The notes: generated by a model not told the origin, from the sequence alone. Positions 1 to 11,504 are shown, counted from the first letter of the stretch. The stretch: 24,871 bases of DNA from Rodentolepis nana (GCA_900617975.1 UZAE01012753.1:7607-32477); one strand, 5' to 3'. Made by a program: numbers and translations.

Positions 1-379
1 CTACTCTCCCCACCCCCTCACCTCACCCACCCCTCCATTTCATGTTATAATCATCAAATTCACATCCTTCCCCTTCATTAGCGCTAACAAGTTCTGTAGC
101 TGTAGAGATAGGAGAGTAGTGCAACCACCGGATACTTTCAAACTTGGCCAACGTTTTCTTCTACTCACCGACGAAATTGAAAAATAGCCTATTGAATGTA
201 GGACTTTCAATTTATATAAACAAATAAAAGTTTTAGTTAAAACGGACAATCAGTAAAATTTTCAACCAATCTTTTTAAGAACAAAGACCTGTACGGAAAT
301 CTACTTTCACCCACAGTTTAATATTGAATGCAATGCCACTCTTTGTCACGATATTTTTAAGCTGTTAATGATTCTATGT

Positions 380-703
380 GGGGTGTGCGACAGACTTACC
401 TCCACGCGGTGCACCCTGGGCAATGTATACTCGTACGGCAAAAAAAGTCTATTAACCGGCATTTGACTTTTGAATTCAAACTACCATGCCCTGACTGCTT
501 GTCATATTCGACCCCTTCCACAGTGCTCACCTTACCTTTTTCTCTACCTTTGTGTCTGTCTGCCTCTTTTACATCTGTGAATCGCTCTTCTGTTCCCCAC
601 CCCTCGACTTTCTGCTACTTTGATGAACCTTCCCTCTGTGAAGCCCGAAGTCAGCTAAATGGCTAATGATATCTATCAAAACGCCTGCCATTTGAAATAA
701 ATA
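380..703 (+). repeat. SINE-like interspersed repeat, copy A (near full length)
   Basis: This is a full-length copy of the window's main dispersed repeat. It begins GGGGTGTGCGACAGAC and ends in a short A/T tail (TTTGAAATAAATA). It is flanked by a perfect 13-bp target-site duplication, AATGATTCTATGT, at 367-379 and 704-716, the mark of target-primed retrotransposition. The body has a pyrimidine-rich middle and a conserved 3' part (GGCTAATGAT ... CGCCTGCCATTTG). No long coding frame is conserved between copies, so it is non-autonomous. I do not recognise a named family. Confidence 0.85.
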
Positions 704-716
704 AATGATTCTATGT

Positions 717-2198
717 TAATTTGCTCCCTAACTATAATTACTCCCTCTGGAAGACTAGCCTGTAGATCAGCAATCAGATGGATCTAAACAGGCGGTAGAA
801 TTTTAAAAAAAAGTAAACCTAGAGGAAAATTCTAAAAATTCATCTTCCAGTTATAATCAATTTTTGACCATTGACATTATTGATCACCGTGCTCGTGTGG
901 CATATGAAAATTCACGGGTTCAAAACCCATCGGTCAACCATAGCGGTTGAGTGAGACTGACATAGAGAGTGGTGGAATTCGAATATCTCACATGAGATGC
1001 TCTGTGATGTCACTCTCTCCATCCAATGATAAGTTTTGACGCACACTTTCCCGCTGCGTTTGGAAAAGAGATAATTTTTTTTTAAAAAAGCCTATTTCAA
1101 ATAGCCCATAAGCTCAACAAAATAAAATCGGATAAAATGGAGTAGGCAGGAGCGAAAATGCGCAAACACAAGAATAAAGGCACTCTAGTATGCTCATACT
1201 GCTATATCCATAAAGTGAGCTAGCATTATCCAATATTGAAGTCAACAAATGATCACTCATTCTGACACCACCTCCATTGCAACCAAGTAGTGCGAGCGCT
1301 TGGGAATGAGAACAAGTCACAGAGATGTGAGATTAAAGGAGAGGAGGGGGGGGGGGGGGGAGAAGAGAAATGGTATTAAATATGAAGAGTTAAAGACGCA
1401 TGATCGACGTACCTGTATAGCCAGGCCAGAGAGCGGAATGAGGTGAAGTCAAGTATAGAGTGGAGCAGATTGTGCATAAATTACCTCTTAGTAAGCAAAT
1501 GCAAATGCGATCGCTATAGTGATCTTACATGGAGTGGGCTACGTGGGTGCAAGTAAAAGTGATCATGAATGCCTCATGCCCTACTACGATGAGTGTGATT
1601 AATAGTCAGGTAGGGATGGCCGACCAGATCAACTAACAGGAAGTCTATTCGAAGATTCTCCAGAGTTCACAATTTCAACGTCTATCAGTGCTCAACCGCT
1701 GAGCAGAATGACAAAAACGCTAATTAAGTTTAAATTAAAAGTGAGGCGACATAAATGGATGTTTCGCACTCCAAACTGCAAGAACAATTTGGTTAAGAAA
1801 TCGATCAATGGCGGGACTGCATTAACAACACTGAAGTGCACATATTATTTGAGCCTATTTCATCAGAGAAACACACGAAGACTCTTAGTATCTGGAAATA
1901 ATGACACAACACAGTAGGGTTGCATTTGTCCATAACGTGGGACAAAAGGGTGGAAGTGGTAGGCGGAAATTTGAACAAGATAAATCAGATGATCAGGATA
2001 ACATGAGAAAGCAGATAAAAGTAGATGAGAGAAACAATGGGGGGGGGGAGGTTGTGTGGGATATAAAAGAATGAAAACAGGAGCCCGAGTCCAGCAAAAT
2101 AGAAGGAAAATTGTAGCTGGATAAAAGCCCATAAGCAGCACAAAAGCTGTGGAATCGAGTCATAGGCAGAAAGAAGCACTGTTCAATGTTAGGGAGAA
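717..2198. other. non-coding stretch between repeat copies A and B
   Basis: I see no supported exon here. Apart from the tRNA-like fold, the stretch holds a run of 15 G (1346-1360), a run of 10 G (2039-2048) and an inverted repeat AGAGAGTG / CACTCTCT around 965-1017. The reading frames present are short and biased in composition. Confidence 0.6.
864..940 (+). pseudogene. degenerate tRNA-like cloverleaf with encoded CCA
   Basis: The stretch folds as a cloverleaf: acceptor stem 864-870 with 931-937 (6 of 7 pairs), short D arm 872-874 with 884-886, anticodon arm 888-892 with 900-904 around a 7-base loop, and T arm 914-918 with 926-930 (4 of 5 pairs) around TTCAAAA. GGTTCAAAACC fits the polymerase III B box. 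CCA follows the acceptor stem directly (938-940). Three stem mismatches, a weak D arm and C instead of T before the apparent anticodon GTG argue against a working tRNA. The encoded CCA suggests a retroposed tRNA or a SINE head. Chance folding is possible. Confidence 0.25.
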
Positions 2199-2528
2199 GG
2201 AGTGCGCTATAGACTTACCTCCACGTGGTGCACCCTGGGCAATGTATACTCAAACGGCAACAGAGTGTAAAAATCGGCAATTGACTTCTGACTTCAAACT
2301 ACCATGACCCCACTGTATGCCATATTTCACCACTTCCACAGTACTCATCTTACCACACCATTTTCTCTGCCTTTGTGCCTGTCTGTCTCTTTTACATCTG
2401 TGAATCACTCTTCTGTTCCCCCTCTCGAATTTTTCTCACTTTGATGTTCCTCCCCTCTATGAAGCCCGAAGTCAACTAAAGGGCTAATTATAACTATCAG
2501 AAAGCCTACCATTTGATATAAATAAATA
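2199..2528 (+). repeat. SINE-like interspersed repeat, copy B
   Basis: This is a second near full-length, sense-oriented copy. Its 5' end has diverged (GGAGTGCGCTATAGAC), but the CTTACCTCCACG block, the GGTGCACCCTGGGCAA block and the 3' CCATTTGATATAAATAAAT end are kept. No clear target-site duplication remains, which suggests an older insertion than copies A and D. Confidence 0.8.
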
Positions 2529-4193
2529 CATTTTTGCAGAGAGAAAATCGAATCCGATAATCAGATCAAGGGACACGGTTGGTATAATTACAGCAATTGA
2601 AATGACCAACTAAAACTTTCAATACAAGTCGGTTAAACAGCGAGGAAATACACAATCGTTCGCATAATTGGATCTTCAAAGCTGACCCAATATAGTGGCA
2701 TAGAAAAAAACACATTCATTCAATGTGTTCGGATGGGAATTCTTTCAACACAAATAGCCCTTTAGATAATAATAATAATAATAATGATCAACAAACCAGA
2801 AGCCAAAGGAATACAAATTCCTAAGTATTTGGGAAAGTGGGGCACGAGGTAAATAAGTACCTGCTATTATACAAAACCGCTAAAATGTCATGTCCTCTGT
2901 TGACACGTATATGCATTCCCCCGAATTAATTGCTTGATTTCCTTCCCTCAAGGTGACGCCACTTTCTTATTAGCATTCTGGCCCTCTAGAAGAAATTAAT
3001 TAAACGAAAACGATGCAGTGGTTAACTCTCTTCCCAGTGAAGTCAGCGATTAGAGGATTCAATGCCCGCTGGCTTGTACCCAGCGAGGGGAATGATCAAC
3101 CACAATAGCTCTGACTAATTAAGGAGGAGCAGGATTCCAGTTTCACGACAGGAGGGTTCCAAGATGCTACACCTCTGCCCAAAATGAGAGCAAATATGGG
3201 CGTAAAAGTTAGGTGAATGTACACGCTCAGCTTGAATTCCGAATAAAACCATATACTTGCCGTGTTTTCCACTCAAATTCCCCTTTATATTCGCGTTGCC
3301 AATAAGAAGCAACACATTTTATGTCGTAAAAGAACCACTTGGTAAATACTTTTCCTTGAAAACAAGTCACTCGACGTTATTTATTAGGCCTAAATTCCAT
3401 CCGATTGTGAAGGGTGAAAACACCTGACCTCAAAGAAGACAAAGAGCACGTCAAACACATGCATCGTATCCTCAGATTATTTTAACAGGACTCGAACACC
3501 TCCATAGACACTAAAGCCAACACTGGTATTTATGATCAAGTGCTCACAATCGATCAATGTCAATTTTGGTTTAAGGGTTTAAATCGTGCAATGGAAGTTC
3601 AGATGATACACCGAAATCGGAATGACTCCTCACATTTTGATGATAACGTACTGAAATCCCTGGTTGGGTTGGACCATCATATCAAATAAGGAAGAATTAT
3701 TACAGAAACTCGCATGTCCTTGATCAACTGTGTCAATTAAAAATGAAGCATCTGAGTAAATTGAATTGGATGGAAATTTGTGCACCGCATTTCTTCAACA
3801 CTAACAACAAAACCAAGATGAGTAAAGAAATAGATCCATGTCATTGTTGTCAAGACAAAAAAACCATATTTTTGTTAACTAACACGTTATTGGAGATGAG
3901 AAGTGGATCGTTTACGACAAGATCCGAGAAAAAAAACACTGTCTCCAATAGGGTTAAGTCAGGGTTGACACTTTCGAAATTGCTTCTTTACAAATGGTGG
4001 AATGTATGTGAAATAATCCATTAAATATAGCCAAAAATAGGCGAAACAGTTACAGACGAAGTTTGCTGTCAACAAAATGGAAAAATAGGAAAAAAAAACG
4101 AAAGGATAAATGTACAGATCTATCTAACAAAAATGCCTAATTCCTACACATGGCAATGTCGGACACCACCAGGGAAAGAATAGCCCCTCCCCT

Positions 4194-4225
4194 CCCCCCC
4201 CCCCCCCCCCCCCCCCAAAAAAAAA
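4194..4225. repeat. homopolymer C23 followed by A9
   Basis: There are twenty-three consecutive C from 4194 to 4216, then nine A to 4225. It is a slippage-prone low-complexity tract whose length may be unreliable in an assembly. Confidence 0.95.
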
Positions 4226-5305
4226 GAAGAATGCACGAATTAAATTAAGTTTCACCACATCTTCCATATTGGCAAGACATTACCCACATCCCATTATTAC
4301 TTCAAGGAAAAAAAAAGAATTTCGAAATGTGACTGAAGTCGAAGTGGACCAGAGAGAGAGAATATTTTAATTATACATATTTATATATCCCTGTGCATCT
4401 AGTGACGCTCTCGAAATGGCAAGCATCGATTAAAACGGCAACGCAAATGTTGATTAACATCAGAATTCCTGCATGGATGACATAAAATTCGAGGGAGATA
4501 ATATCTTCTGACTAAGCGTTAGAAGGTGGAATAATCAACGATTAAATTTGCGATGCACTTCCACTAAGACCAATTAAGCTATCCACAGAGCTATCCCAAA
4601 AATAATCCTTGAAAATAACAAACAGCTTTGGTCGAAATGGTCACATAGGGAAAAGGGAGGAAAATAAGGCAATAGAGGAATAAAATTTGGGATCAGGAGA
4701 ACCCTCACTTCTTCCGGGCTCTAGAAGCATCGGACTGTAGACATTTTCAACTTCAATTTTTGCTTTTCTATTCTTAAGCCAATCTTGCTTGCAAGGAAAA
4801 TCACAATTTACACTATCCAACAATCCGACAATATACCAGTCAAGTAAGGTAGATGTTAGGAGAGTAAAAAGGCCCTCTATTTATCGCAATATTGAACTCC
4901 AATCGTGACTGAGAGCATGCGCGTATATGTAAGGAATAGCATGTGTAGGAGGTACGGCCGAGAGTACATTATTAGAACTAGGCATTTGTGGGCTGTATAT
5001 CCAAAGTAAAGCTGGCTAGAGCAATATCAAGAAGCCAAGAGGAACGAGAGGCCTAGTAACGCCTTTTTGAAGCCGATTACTCATCAACGAGTGATTGGAA
5101 AAAAAGCCACTACCAATGGTTAAATGGCATTCTCTGAGCGTTGCCACTTGAGAAAGCGGAGGCATCAAAGTTCAAATAGAGGTGTAGGATTGTAGGTACT
5201 TGAACTTGTATGCAAGCGTGTAAGTTCCAAAACAACTAAAAAAAACTTTTAAGGAGGAATAAATGTGTGTACATGAAAATACATGCGCCCAATTGGACTG
5301 TAAAT

Positions 5306-5323
5306 ACACACACACACACACAC
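5306..5323. repeat. AC dinucleotide microsatellite
   Basis: Nine uninterrupted AC units, an ordinary microsatellite. Confidence 0.95.
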
Positions 5324-6573
5324 GCAAGAAATAAGTGGGCGTCTAAAACGCCCGCTTGAGAAAGGGAGACGTGCCATTTTTAGAGCACACATAGATCTAG
5401 GGGAGGGTTCAAAGAAAAAAATCAAATGAGCAAAGAATTGTTAACACTTGAATGATGCAGTTCTACTTACTCCAGGCGTTAACAAAATTAAGGAGAAAAA
5501 TTACAAGAGAAAAGGCAAGTTGAGAATAAGAAATAACACCGGTTGCTATCGAACTAAGACCACTTCACTTCATTTTCGACGCTAACAATGCGAAACGTCA
5601 CTTCAAAACAAGGACAACTTTTATTTACCTACTAGTAACAACGGCATTCCATAGCCATGCCTCAAATGAATTTATTGAATTGCAAATTAGGCAACAAAAT
5701 TTATTTTTTGCAAATCCAAGATAATCCTAATCAGAAGGTTCAAATTTGTACCAAATTTAGATCAACCCGTCTAATTTAAGCCTCAAAATGGCATCGAAAT
5801 AGGGAATAATGTTGCGAAATTTGGATATTTACGACTCAAAAAAAATCATGTGTAAAGTTTTGAGAAAGAGCAGCAGTCTCTTCAAAACTTACTCCATATA
5901 AAACTTTTATGGGAACATTAATTTTTGAAACTAGCAATATATTTTCAAATTGATGTAGAAGACACCGCGGAAAGTGAGCTCGAACGGGGTAAACTGTCTA
6001 CACAGTTAGTTGCAAATCTGGGGTATTGGTTTATACATGTTAAATACTCTATTCAAGTAAAGATGGAGGTAGTAAGACCAGTCATTCCCTGAATTCTCCC
6101 ATTTCCAGGTGTTACACGTCTTATTGCATCCTGACCGACATGACAACGAAGCTAACGTTCAAGAAAGATGCCAGTCCTTCCTAATTGATAATTTACGTAA
6201 TATGTAAAATGTACGTTAACTTTGAATTTTAATACGGACACTTGATCATATTGACTTAGCAACGAAAGACAGAAAGGGGAATTGAGTATTAAATGTTCAG
6301 GAGAAATGAGGTATTATCACAGCCAAAATACTTTTCAAATATATTTCCATTTGATGAAAAGGTTGTGAGAAGGAGAAGCAAAGAAATTACTTGAGTTATC
6401 AAGAACGCATATTAATAAAGAGTTTTTATCGACCGAGGTTTCCTGACTGTCCCAAAGAGAGGAGATGATTAGTATAAACCAATTTTAAGTCAACTCAAGA
6501 GATTAAGAGTTGCAACTCCTGAGTAAAGAACATTTTTTGTGAAATTAGAGGAAATATGATTACAAAAAGCACT

Positions 6574-7607
6574 TTATTTATCTGAGACGTTTAGTGCAAT
6601 CTCACAATAAGGATAAATATTAACCAATTGTTGGTTTGCCCATGGTTGAAAACCTCTTCCCTCATTGTAACTGCAGGATAACTAAAAAAGTCAAGCATCT
6701 CCAAACTCTGTCTAGTTTTAATGTGGATTTACATAATTAAATGTATTAGTTCAGCTATATTGCACATAACAAGAGACATTCACAGCTCCCAAAAACTTTC
6801 CCAAGGTAAAAAAATACTCAGGAACAAATTAACCCAAAACACAAAATATTACAAATGGAACTACAAATTAAATGTTAAAAAGTTCTACTGAAGGCAATAC
6901 TGGAATATTTTTGAATACACCATGTCAGAAAATAAAAATTCACGAAACGAACCACCATTTGTGAAGGAAAGATTTGAATCACCACGGAGAGATTGTTGGT
7001 TGGGACGAGAGCTTCCAAAAGTAAGAGAGAGTGGGGATGTATCTTGGTCGCAATTACTGGTTATTGTTGGAAAAGCTAGGGAAAAAAAACAAAATGGACA
7101 AGTCTCGACGAGAACTTAAATTATATAATAAAGCCACGTCCTACTTGTGAGTTGTCGACTGTCAATGATTCGAACGCGATTTACTAGGGAGGAGGCTTCA
7201 TCATTATTTGCAGGTAAACAAAGAGGCCGATAATCGGATTCTGAGCCTACAATCAAGACACCAAACATTAAGTGCATACAAAACAACTATTCTGAGTTCC
7301 AAATCGATCATTACAATTTAAACATGCAAATGGGAAAATCATTCAAAAATACGTGAGACTCACCAAAAATGGGGATGATTCGACCTGAGAGTTCAGATTC
7401 TTCAAATTCATAAAGAGCATTTGGATTTTCTATCGCAACTCTTGAGTTATCAAGATCCTTTTTAGATTCGGATTTGGAAATTTGCAATCTCTTAACCCAA
7501 TTAAGATTGCGAATCTGTTTGAGGAATTTATTGACTCCCCTTTTAGATGAATTGTGAAGGTGTTTTTCTGTATGACCACTAGGCACTGTGGTAGCAACTT
7601 GATCCAT
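6574..7607 (-). CDS. uncharacterised 202-residue protein, four exons
   Basis: I do not recognise this protein. Exons on the minus strand: 7607-7364 (starts ATG), 7246-7145, 7075-6921 and 6681-6574 (ends TAA). The phases (1, 1, 0) match at every junction and the total is exactly 203 codons. Junctions: donors TTTG|GTGAGT, ACAA|GTAGGA and ATG|GTGTAT; acceptors TTGATTGTAG, TTTTTTTTCCCTAG and GACTTTTTTAG. Introns are 117, 69 and 239 bases. Residues ~20-55 are basic (KRGVNKFLKQIRNLNWVKR), then comes an acidic patch (YEFEESELSG), then a Ser/Asn-rich, probably disordered middle (residues ~115-165). There is no signal peptide, membrane segment or known domain that I can see. AATAAA overlaps the stop codon (6578-6573), so the transcript may have a very short 3' UTR. 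It could be a lineage-specific protein. The second donor is the least certain junction. Confidence 0.6.
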
Positions 7608-8262
7608 GTAGGTGACAATTATTCACGGGTGAAAAAATAATACAACGACTTATATATTAACTTTTAGGCCTTGCGCGACTATCGAATGGACCCAAAGTCA
7701 TAACCTAAAATATTCATAAATATACATAATAAAGAATACAATAAAACAAATTCAATTCTATGTTAAGTAATTAAAAATTTCTAATAATCCATAAATATTC
7801 CGAATCAGAACACAAATATGTTAAAATTTGTGCAAAGTTTGTGCAAAATTCTTACAAAACTTTCTAATGGAATTGTATTTTGTATTTAAGAGAAAATTTT
7901 GTTTTATTTTACAATGCACATGGTATTTGAAATATTGATAGTATTATTAAAATATGTTGGAAAAAATAAAAAATCGTTCATGACTAATTTGTAGGACTTA
8001 TAATTAATGAATCTGAAAAAATATATGACAGAGGAACAGTGGTATTAATTCTAAAACAATCGGGTTAAAAACCTAATCATATGATTGTTATCTTTATAGA
8101 AAGGCAAAAGGATTGAAGAAAACGTATAATATAATTTTGTAAACGTATTTTTTGTACATAAGTAATAAATGGTTGCATTGACCCTGAATATTTGCTATTT
8201 GGAAGATAATTTTGGGATATTTCTTGCATTGTTCCGAATGTATCATCCAACTTCTTTCTCAG
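7608..8262. other. very AT-rich stretch upstream of the minus-strand gene
   Basis: This holds the presumed 5' flank and promoter side of the gene starting at 7607, then strongly AT-rich DNA. I could not pick a core promoter with confidence, and no exon is supported. Confidence 0.5.
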
Positions 8263-8430
8263 GAAGTGTCGATAACGAATAGTCTAAGAAAATATAGTTT
8301 TATCAACACGAAAATGTCTTTTCCAGCAGAAAAATTTTTATGCAAAAATGCCCATATTTACTTCAAAGGAGTTATCTTCAAAATTTTTCCACGTGAAGTC
8401 GAAGGCAAATTTAACATCCGCATGAATTAA
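8263..8430 (+). pseudogene. possible IQGAP-type RasGAP C-terminal domain fragment
   Basis: A 55-residue open stretch follows a good acceptor (CTTCTTTCTCAG) and ends in TAA. Its last part reads FKGVIFKIFPREVEGKF. That resembles the IQGAP RasGAP C-terminal domain, where a K-Y pair is followed after about 21 residues by FK-x-VIF-x-I-x-P-x-E-x-x-G-x-F; here K-Y precedes FKGVIF by 22 residues. The match rests on memory of the family, not an alignment. The domain normally continues for some 50 residues past this point, but here a stop follows and I find no continuation downstream. It is therefore a decayed copy, a terminal exon with an unusual end, or a chance match. Confidence 0.25.
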
Positions 8431-10285
8431 TTTCAACTTTATGTGCACGGACGAAATCTTAATAACGTTAGCGAAGCTTACGTTTCTAAGTATGTTCCAA
8501 AGTTAAGCAAATTTCGTGTTATTCATATTTTCTCGATAATAATTCCCATTTTTGCCGATAAATTAGACTGATAAATATGAATTCAATCAAATCTGTTCTG
8601 ACAATCCAACAAAAACTTGAAAATATCACTTTCGTAACCAATTAACTCAAATATTCGATTAATCAACCCAGATGTATATGTTCACAATACTTTAGGCTTA
8701 CTCCGAAATTATTAGATGAAACGACTTTGGAATTTAGCGTTTCTTTACACATTTGAATCTTGCGAAATAACCCTGAATTAATTGTTAATTTACTTGTTCT
8801 TTGATAAAAATCATTCGTTTTATCCACCACGTTTCGCTATAATTTGTTCCTTCATCAGTTTGAGCCTTGCGTCAACACTGAAGCCTACAGAGTAGCGATC
8901 GAGCAGAAAATTGCTTTGAGACTTAGGGCTTTCAGGTTTCCAACTCGGAGAAAGGGGTTTCATGAGTCAAAAAATCTCCTTCTGCGTCACTTTCTGTTCG
9001 AAAGATAGTGCAGTTTATCGAGAGCAGATCTAATTACCATGGTAAGCCTAAATTTGTACACCATCCAGAGCCGTTGTCTCAATTAAGTACATTTTCTATT
9101 GATTCCTCCTTTTTAGTGCGAGTTTTTGCTCTTTCTTGATGTCAACAAATTGTTCATCTTGGCCATTATGATTCATTGAAAATCGAGAAAGGAATACTTA
9201 GGCTACTGCTCCAAATCGATTTGATTGGCTCAATAACTTCTTTGTAAGCTCTGATTTGTTAATACATATTGCAGATTTAAGTGTCAGTACCTAAGGACAC
9301 TTAGAATATGAAACCACCAGATTAAGGAAAGTAATTCCTTTGATAGGTTCAACATGACTGAGGTCAGTGTGAGAGCAAGGACCTTTAGTTTGAGAATACA
9401 GTCACTCATTTATTGTTTGTTTGCAACCGCACTTGAGACAATTTTATATACGAGAGAAACGGATTTAGTAAAGACTGATTTCTTTTGAGTTGCTTGGATC
9501 TATTATCCACCAGTGCCGATCGAGCAGAACGGCAAGGGAACGTGGAGTCAGGTCAAATGTTGTTTTCATTGATCAATAAATCTAGGGGCCTGATCTTGAT
9601 GGATGATTAAGGCGTTCTGGAGGAGGCAAAAGTACGGTAGCCTTCTCTATATCCTCCTTGATATCACACGTGATTCATCTTTTGATCTAAAGGGAAGACT
9701 ATGTGGACTAATTATTGCTTGAGCAACGGTAGCTTTGACGACAAGTCGAGTAGAAACGATTTCAGGTGGGGGAGAATTCCAAAGATAAAGTAAGATTAGT
9801 TGCTTTTGTACCATCTCTAACCGTTGGAAACAGGCTCACTTAATCGTTATAAATTTCAACAGTTGATACTAGTGCAACAGAAGGAAGAGGATATTTTTGG
9901 AAGAACTGTAAAAAATAGTGGTGGCAATTTTTTAGAAACATCGGAGTCCTTTAATCCTTTCACTTTATATGCCCTCAAACACTTTGTAGAGAATTGGGGG
10001 ACTAACTGTTTGTTGAACAGCATTGAGCACTTTATTCGGTCCCAGAACTTAACAAAAACAAATCAAATGCCTAAAAGTTTGACATTATCCCCAAATTATG
10101 CAAGGCAGTGACCCTTCAGTTTAGCTGATTTTGACAAATATGCGAATTTTGCAAAATAATTAACAATAGCTTGTTAAATCACTTTTCCTGGGATAAAATT
10201 TAATTATATTTCAGAAAGTAGCAACCACTTCTATATTGTATTTTTTCCCGAAGGGCTATTTTAACAGTAGTACCTTAACATTCAT
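8431..10285. other. intergenic stretch without supported genes
   Basis: A 95-codon open frame at 9824-10111 begins with TTG and has no recognisable domain or matching exon. A 13-bp direct repeat CGATCGAGCAGAA occurs at 8896-8908 and 9517-9529. I see nothing else. Confidence 0.5.
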
Positions 10286-10567
10286 GGGGTGTATGATAGA
10301 CTTATCTCCACGCGGAGTATCCTGGACAACGTATACTCATACTCACTTCAAACTACCATCACCCCATTTTATGTCATATTCGACTACTTCCTCAGTACTC
10401 ACCTTAACTTACTCTCTATCTTTGTGACTGTCTGTCTGTGAATCACTTTTCAATTCCCCCTTCTCGAATTTCTCTCACTTTGAATTTCCTCCCCTCCGAG
10501 AAGCCAGAAGTCAACTGAATGGCTAATGATAACCAGCATGAAACCTGCTATTCGCTATAAATGAATA
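10286..10567 (+). repeat. SINE-like interspersed repeat, copy C (internally deleted)
   Basis: This sense-oriented copy starts GGGGTGTATGATAGAC and ends around CGCTATAAATGAAT. Relative to copy D it lacks about 37 bases between CATAC and ACTTC and about 13 bases in the TCTTTTACATCTG block. The conserved ends are present but diverged, and no target-site duplication is evident, so it is probably an old copy. Confidence 0.8.
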
Positions 10568-11031
10568 CTTTACTGTTATGCTCTTTTGACCTTAATAAAT
10601 CGCCCTAATCTCAAATCATTTATATAACGGTTCCAGTATCTTTGCTTGGTCGAAGTCTAACAGTTTTTCTGCTGGTCTAACTGATTTTTAGTTAAAAATT
10701 TCTGCAAGCTAGAACTCTTTCATTTATAGTGGAAACAGTATAAATAAGCTCGGCAAATTGATTTTTGAATTATATATTTTGAGAAATATATGCCACACAT
10801 ACTTACCCAGTCGGTGATTCCGCTTCCTATTGACCAATTTCAAGGTTAAACATACTTAGAGTCTATCACTGCATTACCAAGACAAATTCTAGTACATTTC
10901 CAACTCCGAAAATTTCCCACATTTTATTTATCTTCAGCAATTGGTACTATACTATACAATCTTGAGATGCCCATAGCACAAACAAGCATATCGTTCAATG
11001 AATTTAAATGAAACATTGATTTAAGATAATG

Positions 11032-11348
11032 GGGTGTGCGATAGACTTTCCTCCACGTGGTGCACCCTGGTCAACGTATACTCATACGGCAAAAGAAGTC
11101 TATTAACCGGTAGTTGACTTCTGACTTCAACCTACCATCACCCCACTGCATGTCATATTCGACTACTTCCACAGTACTCACCACACCTTTTTTCTACCTT
11201 TGTGTCTATCGCTTTTACATCTTCGAAACACTCTTCTGTCCCCCCCCCTCTCGAATTTTTTTCACTTTGATATTTCTCCTCTATGAGACCTGAAGTCACC
11301 TAAAGGGCTAATGAAACTATCAAAATGCCTGCCATTTGATATAAATAA
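11032..11348 (+). repeat. SINE-like interspersed repeat, copy D (best preserved)
   Basis: This full-length copy of about 317 bases is flanked by a perfect 17-bp target-site duplication, ATTGATTTAAGATAATG, at 11015-11031 and 11349-11365. It starts GGGTGTGCGATAGAC, contains the palindrome GGTGCACC, a short hairpin (GGTAGTT ... AACCTACC) and a pyrimidine-rich tract with nine C, and ends CCATTTGATATAAATAA. The intact duplication indicates a fairly recent insertion. Confidence 0.9.
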
Positions 11349-11504
11349 ATTGATTTAAGATAATGATAAAAAATTATAACAAGGGCTTATTCACTTATGT
11401 CATAATCATCTATAACCCCGGCACTATAAAGCAAACACCCAATGAATAAAGGTACTCATAGTCACCAAGGAAAACTCATATTACGAATATAACAGTACAA
11501 GCGC
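11349..11504. other. 3' flank of the dehydratase gene
   Basis: This short spacer lies between repeat copy D and the dehydratase stop codon and should hold its 3' UTR. I see no canonical AATAAA on the minus strand here. Confidence 0.4.

Larger units (their letters stand above)
2529..6573. other. non-coding, simple-repeat-rich stretch
   Basis: No exon chain could be built on either strand. Visible structure: an AAT/ATA triplet run near 2766-2784, a hairpin CGCTGG / CCAGCG at 3067-3085, a C23 run followed by A9 (4194-4225), an AC dinucleotide run (5306-5323) and a hairpin GGGCGT / ACGCCC near 5338-5354. The longest open frames look like chance frames. The 3' untranslated region of the minus-strand gene ending at 6574 lies at the right edge. 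Confidence 0.55.

Noticed and set aside
376..666. A 96-codon plus-strand open frame
   Set aside because: It lies inside repeat copy A and is not kept open in the other copies, so it is a chance frame in a non-coding retroposon.
6922..7119. A 65-codon plus-strand open frame
   Set aside because: It is antisense to exon 3 of the minus-strand gene, which has a strong acceptor and fits in phase with its neighbours.
8896..9529. 13-bp direct repeat CGATCGAGCAGAA at 8896-8908 and 9517-9529
   Set aside because: There are no terminal inverted repeats or coherent element between the copies; it may be chance.
9824..10111. A 95-codon plus-strand open frame with hydrophilic composition
   Set aside because: No ATG start, no domain and no partner exon. 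A few frames this long are expected by chance in 25 kb.
11300..11348. Hammerhead ribozyme in the repeat, as in schistosome Sm-alpha SINEs
   Set aside because: The copies have CTAATGA rather than the CTGANGA core, and no GAAA partner strand or matching stems were found.
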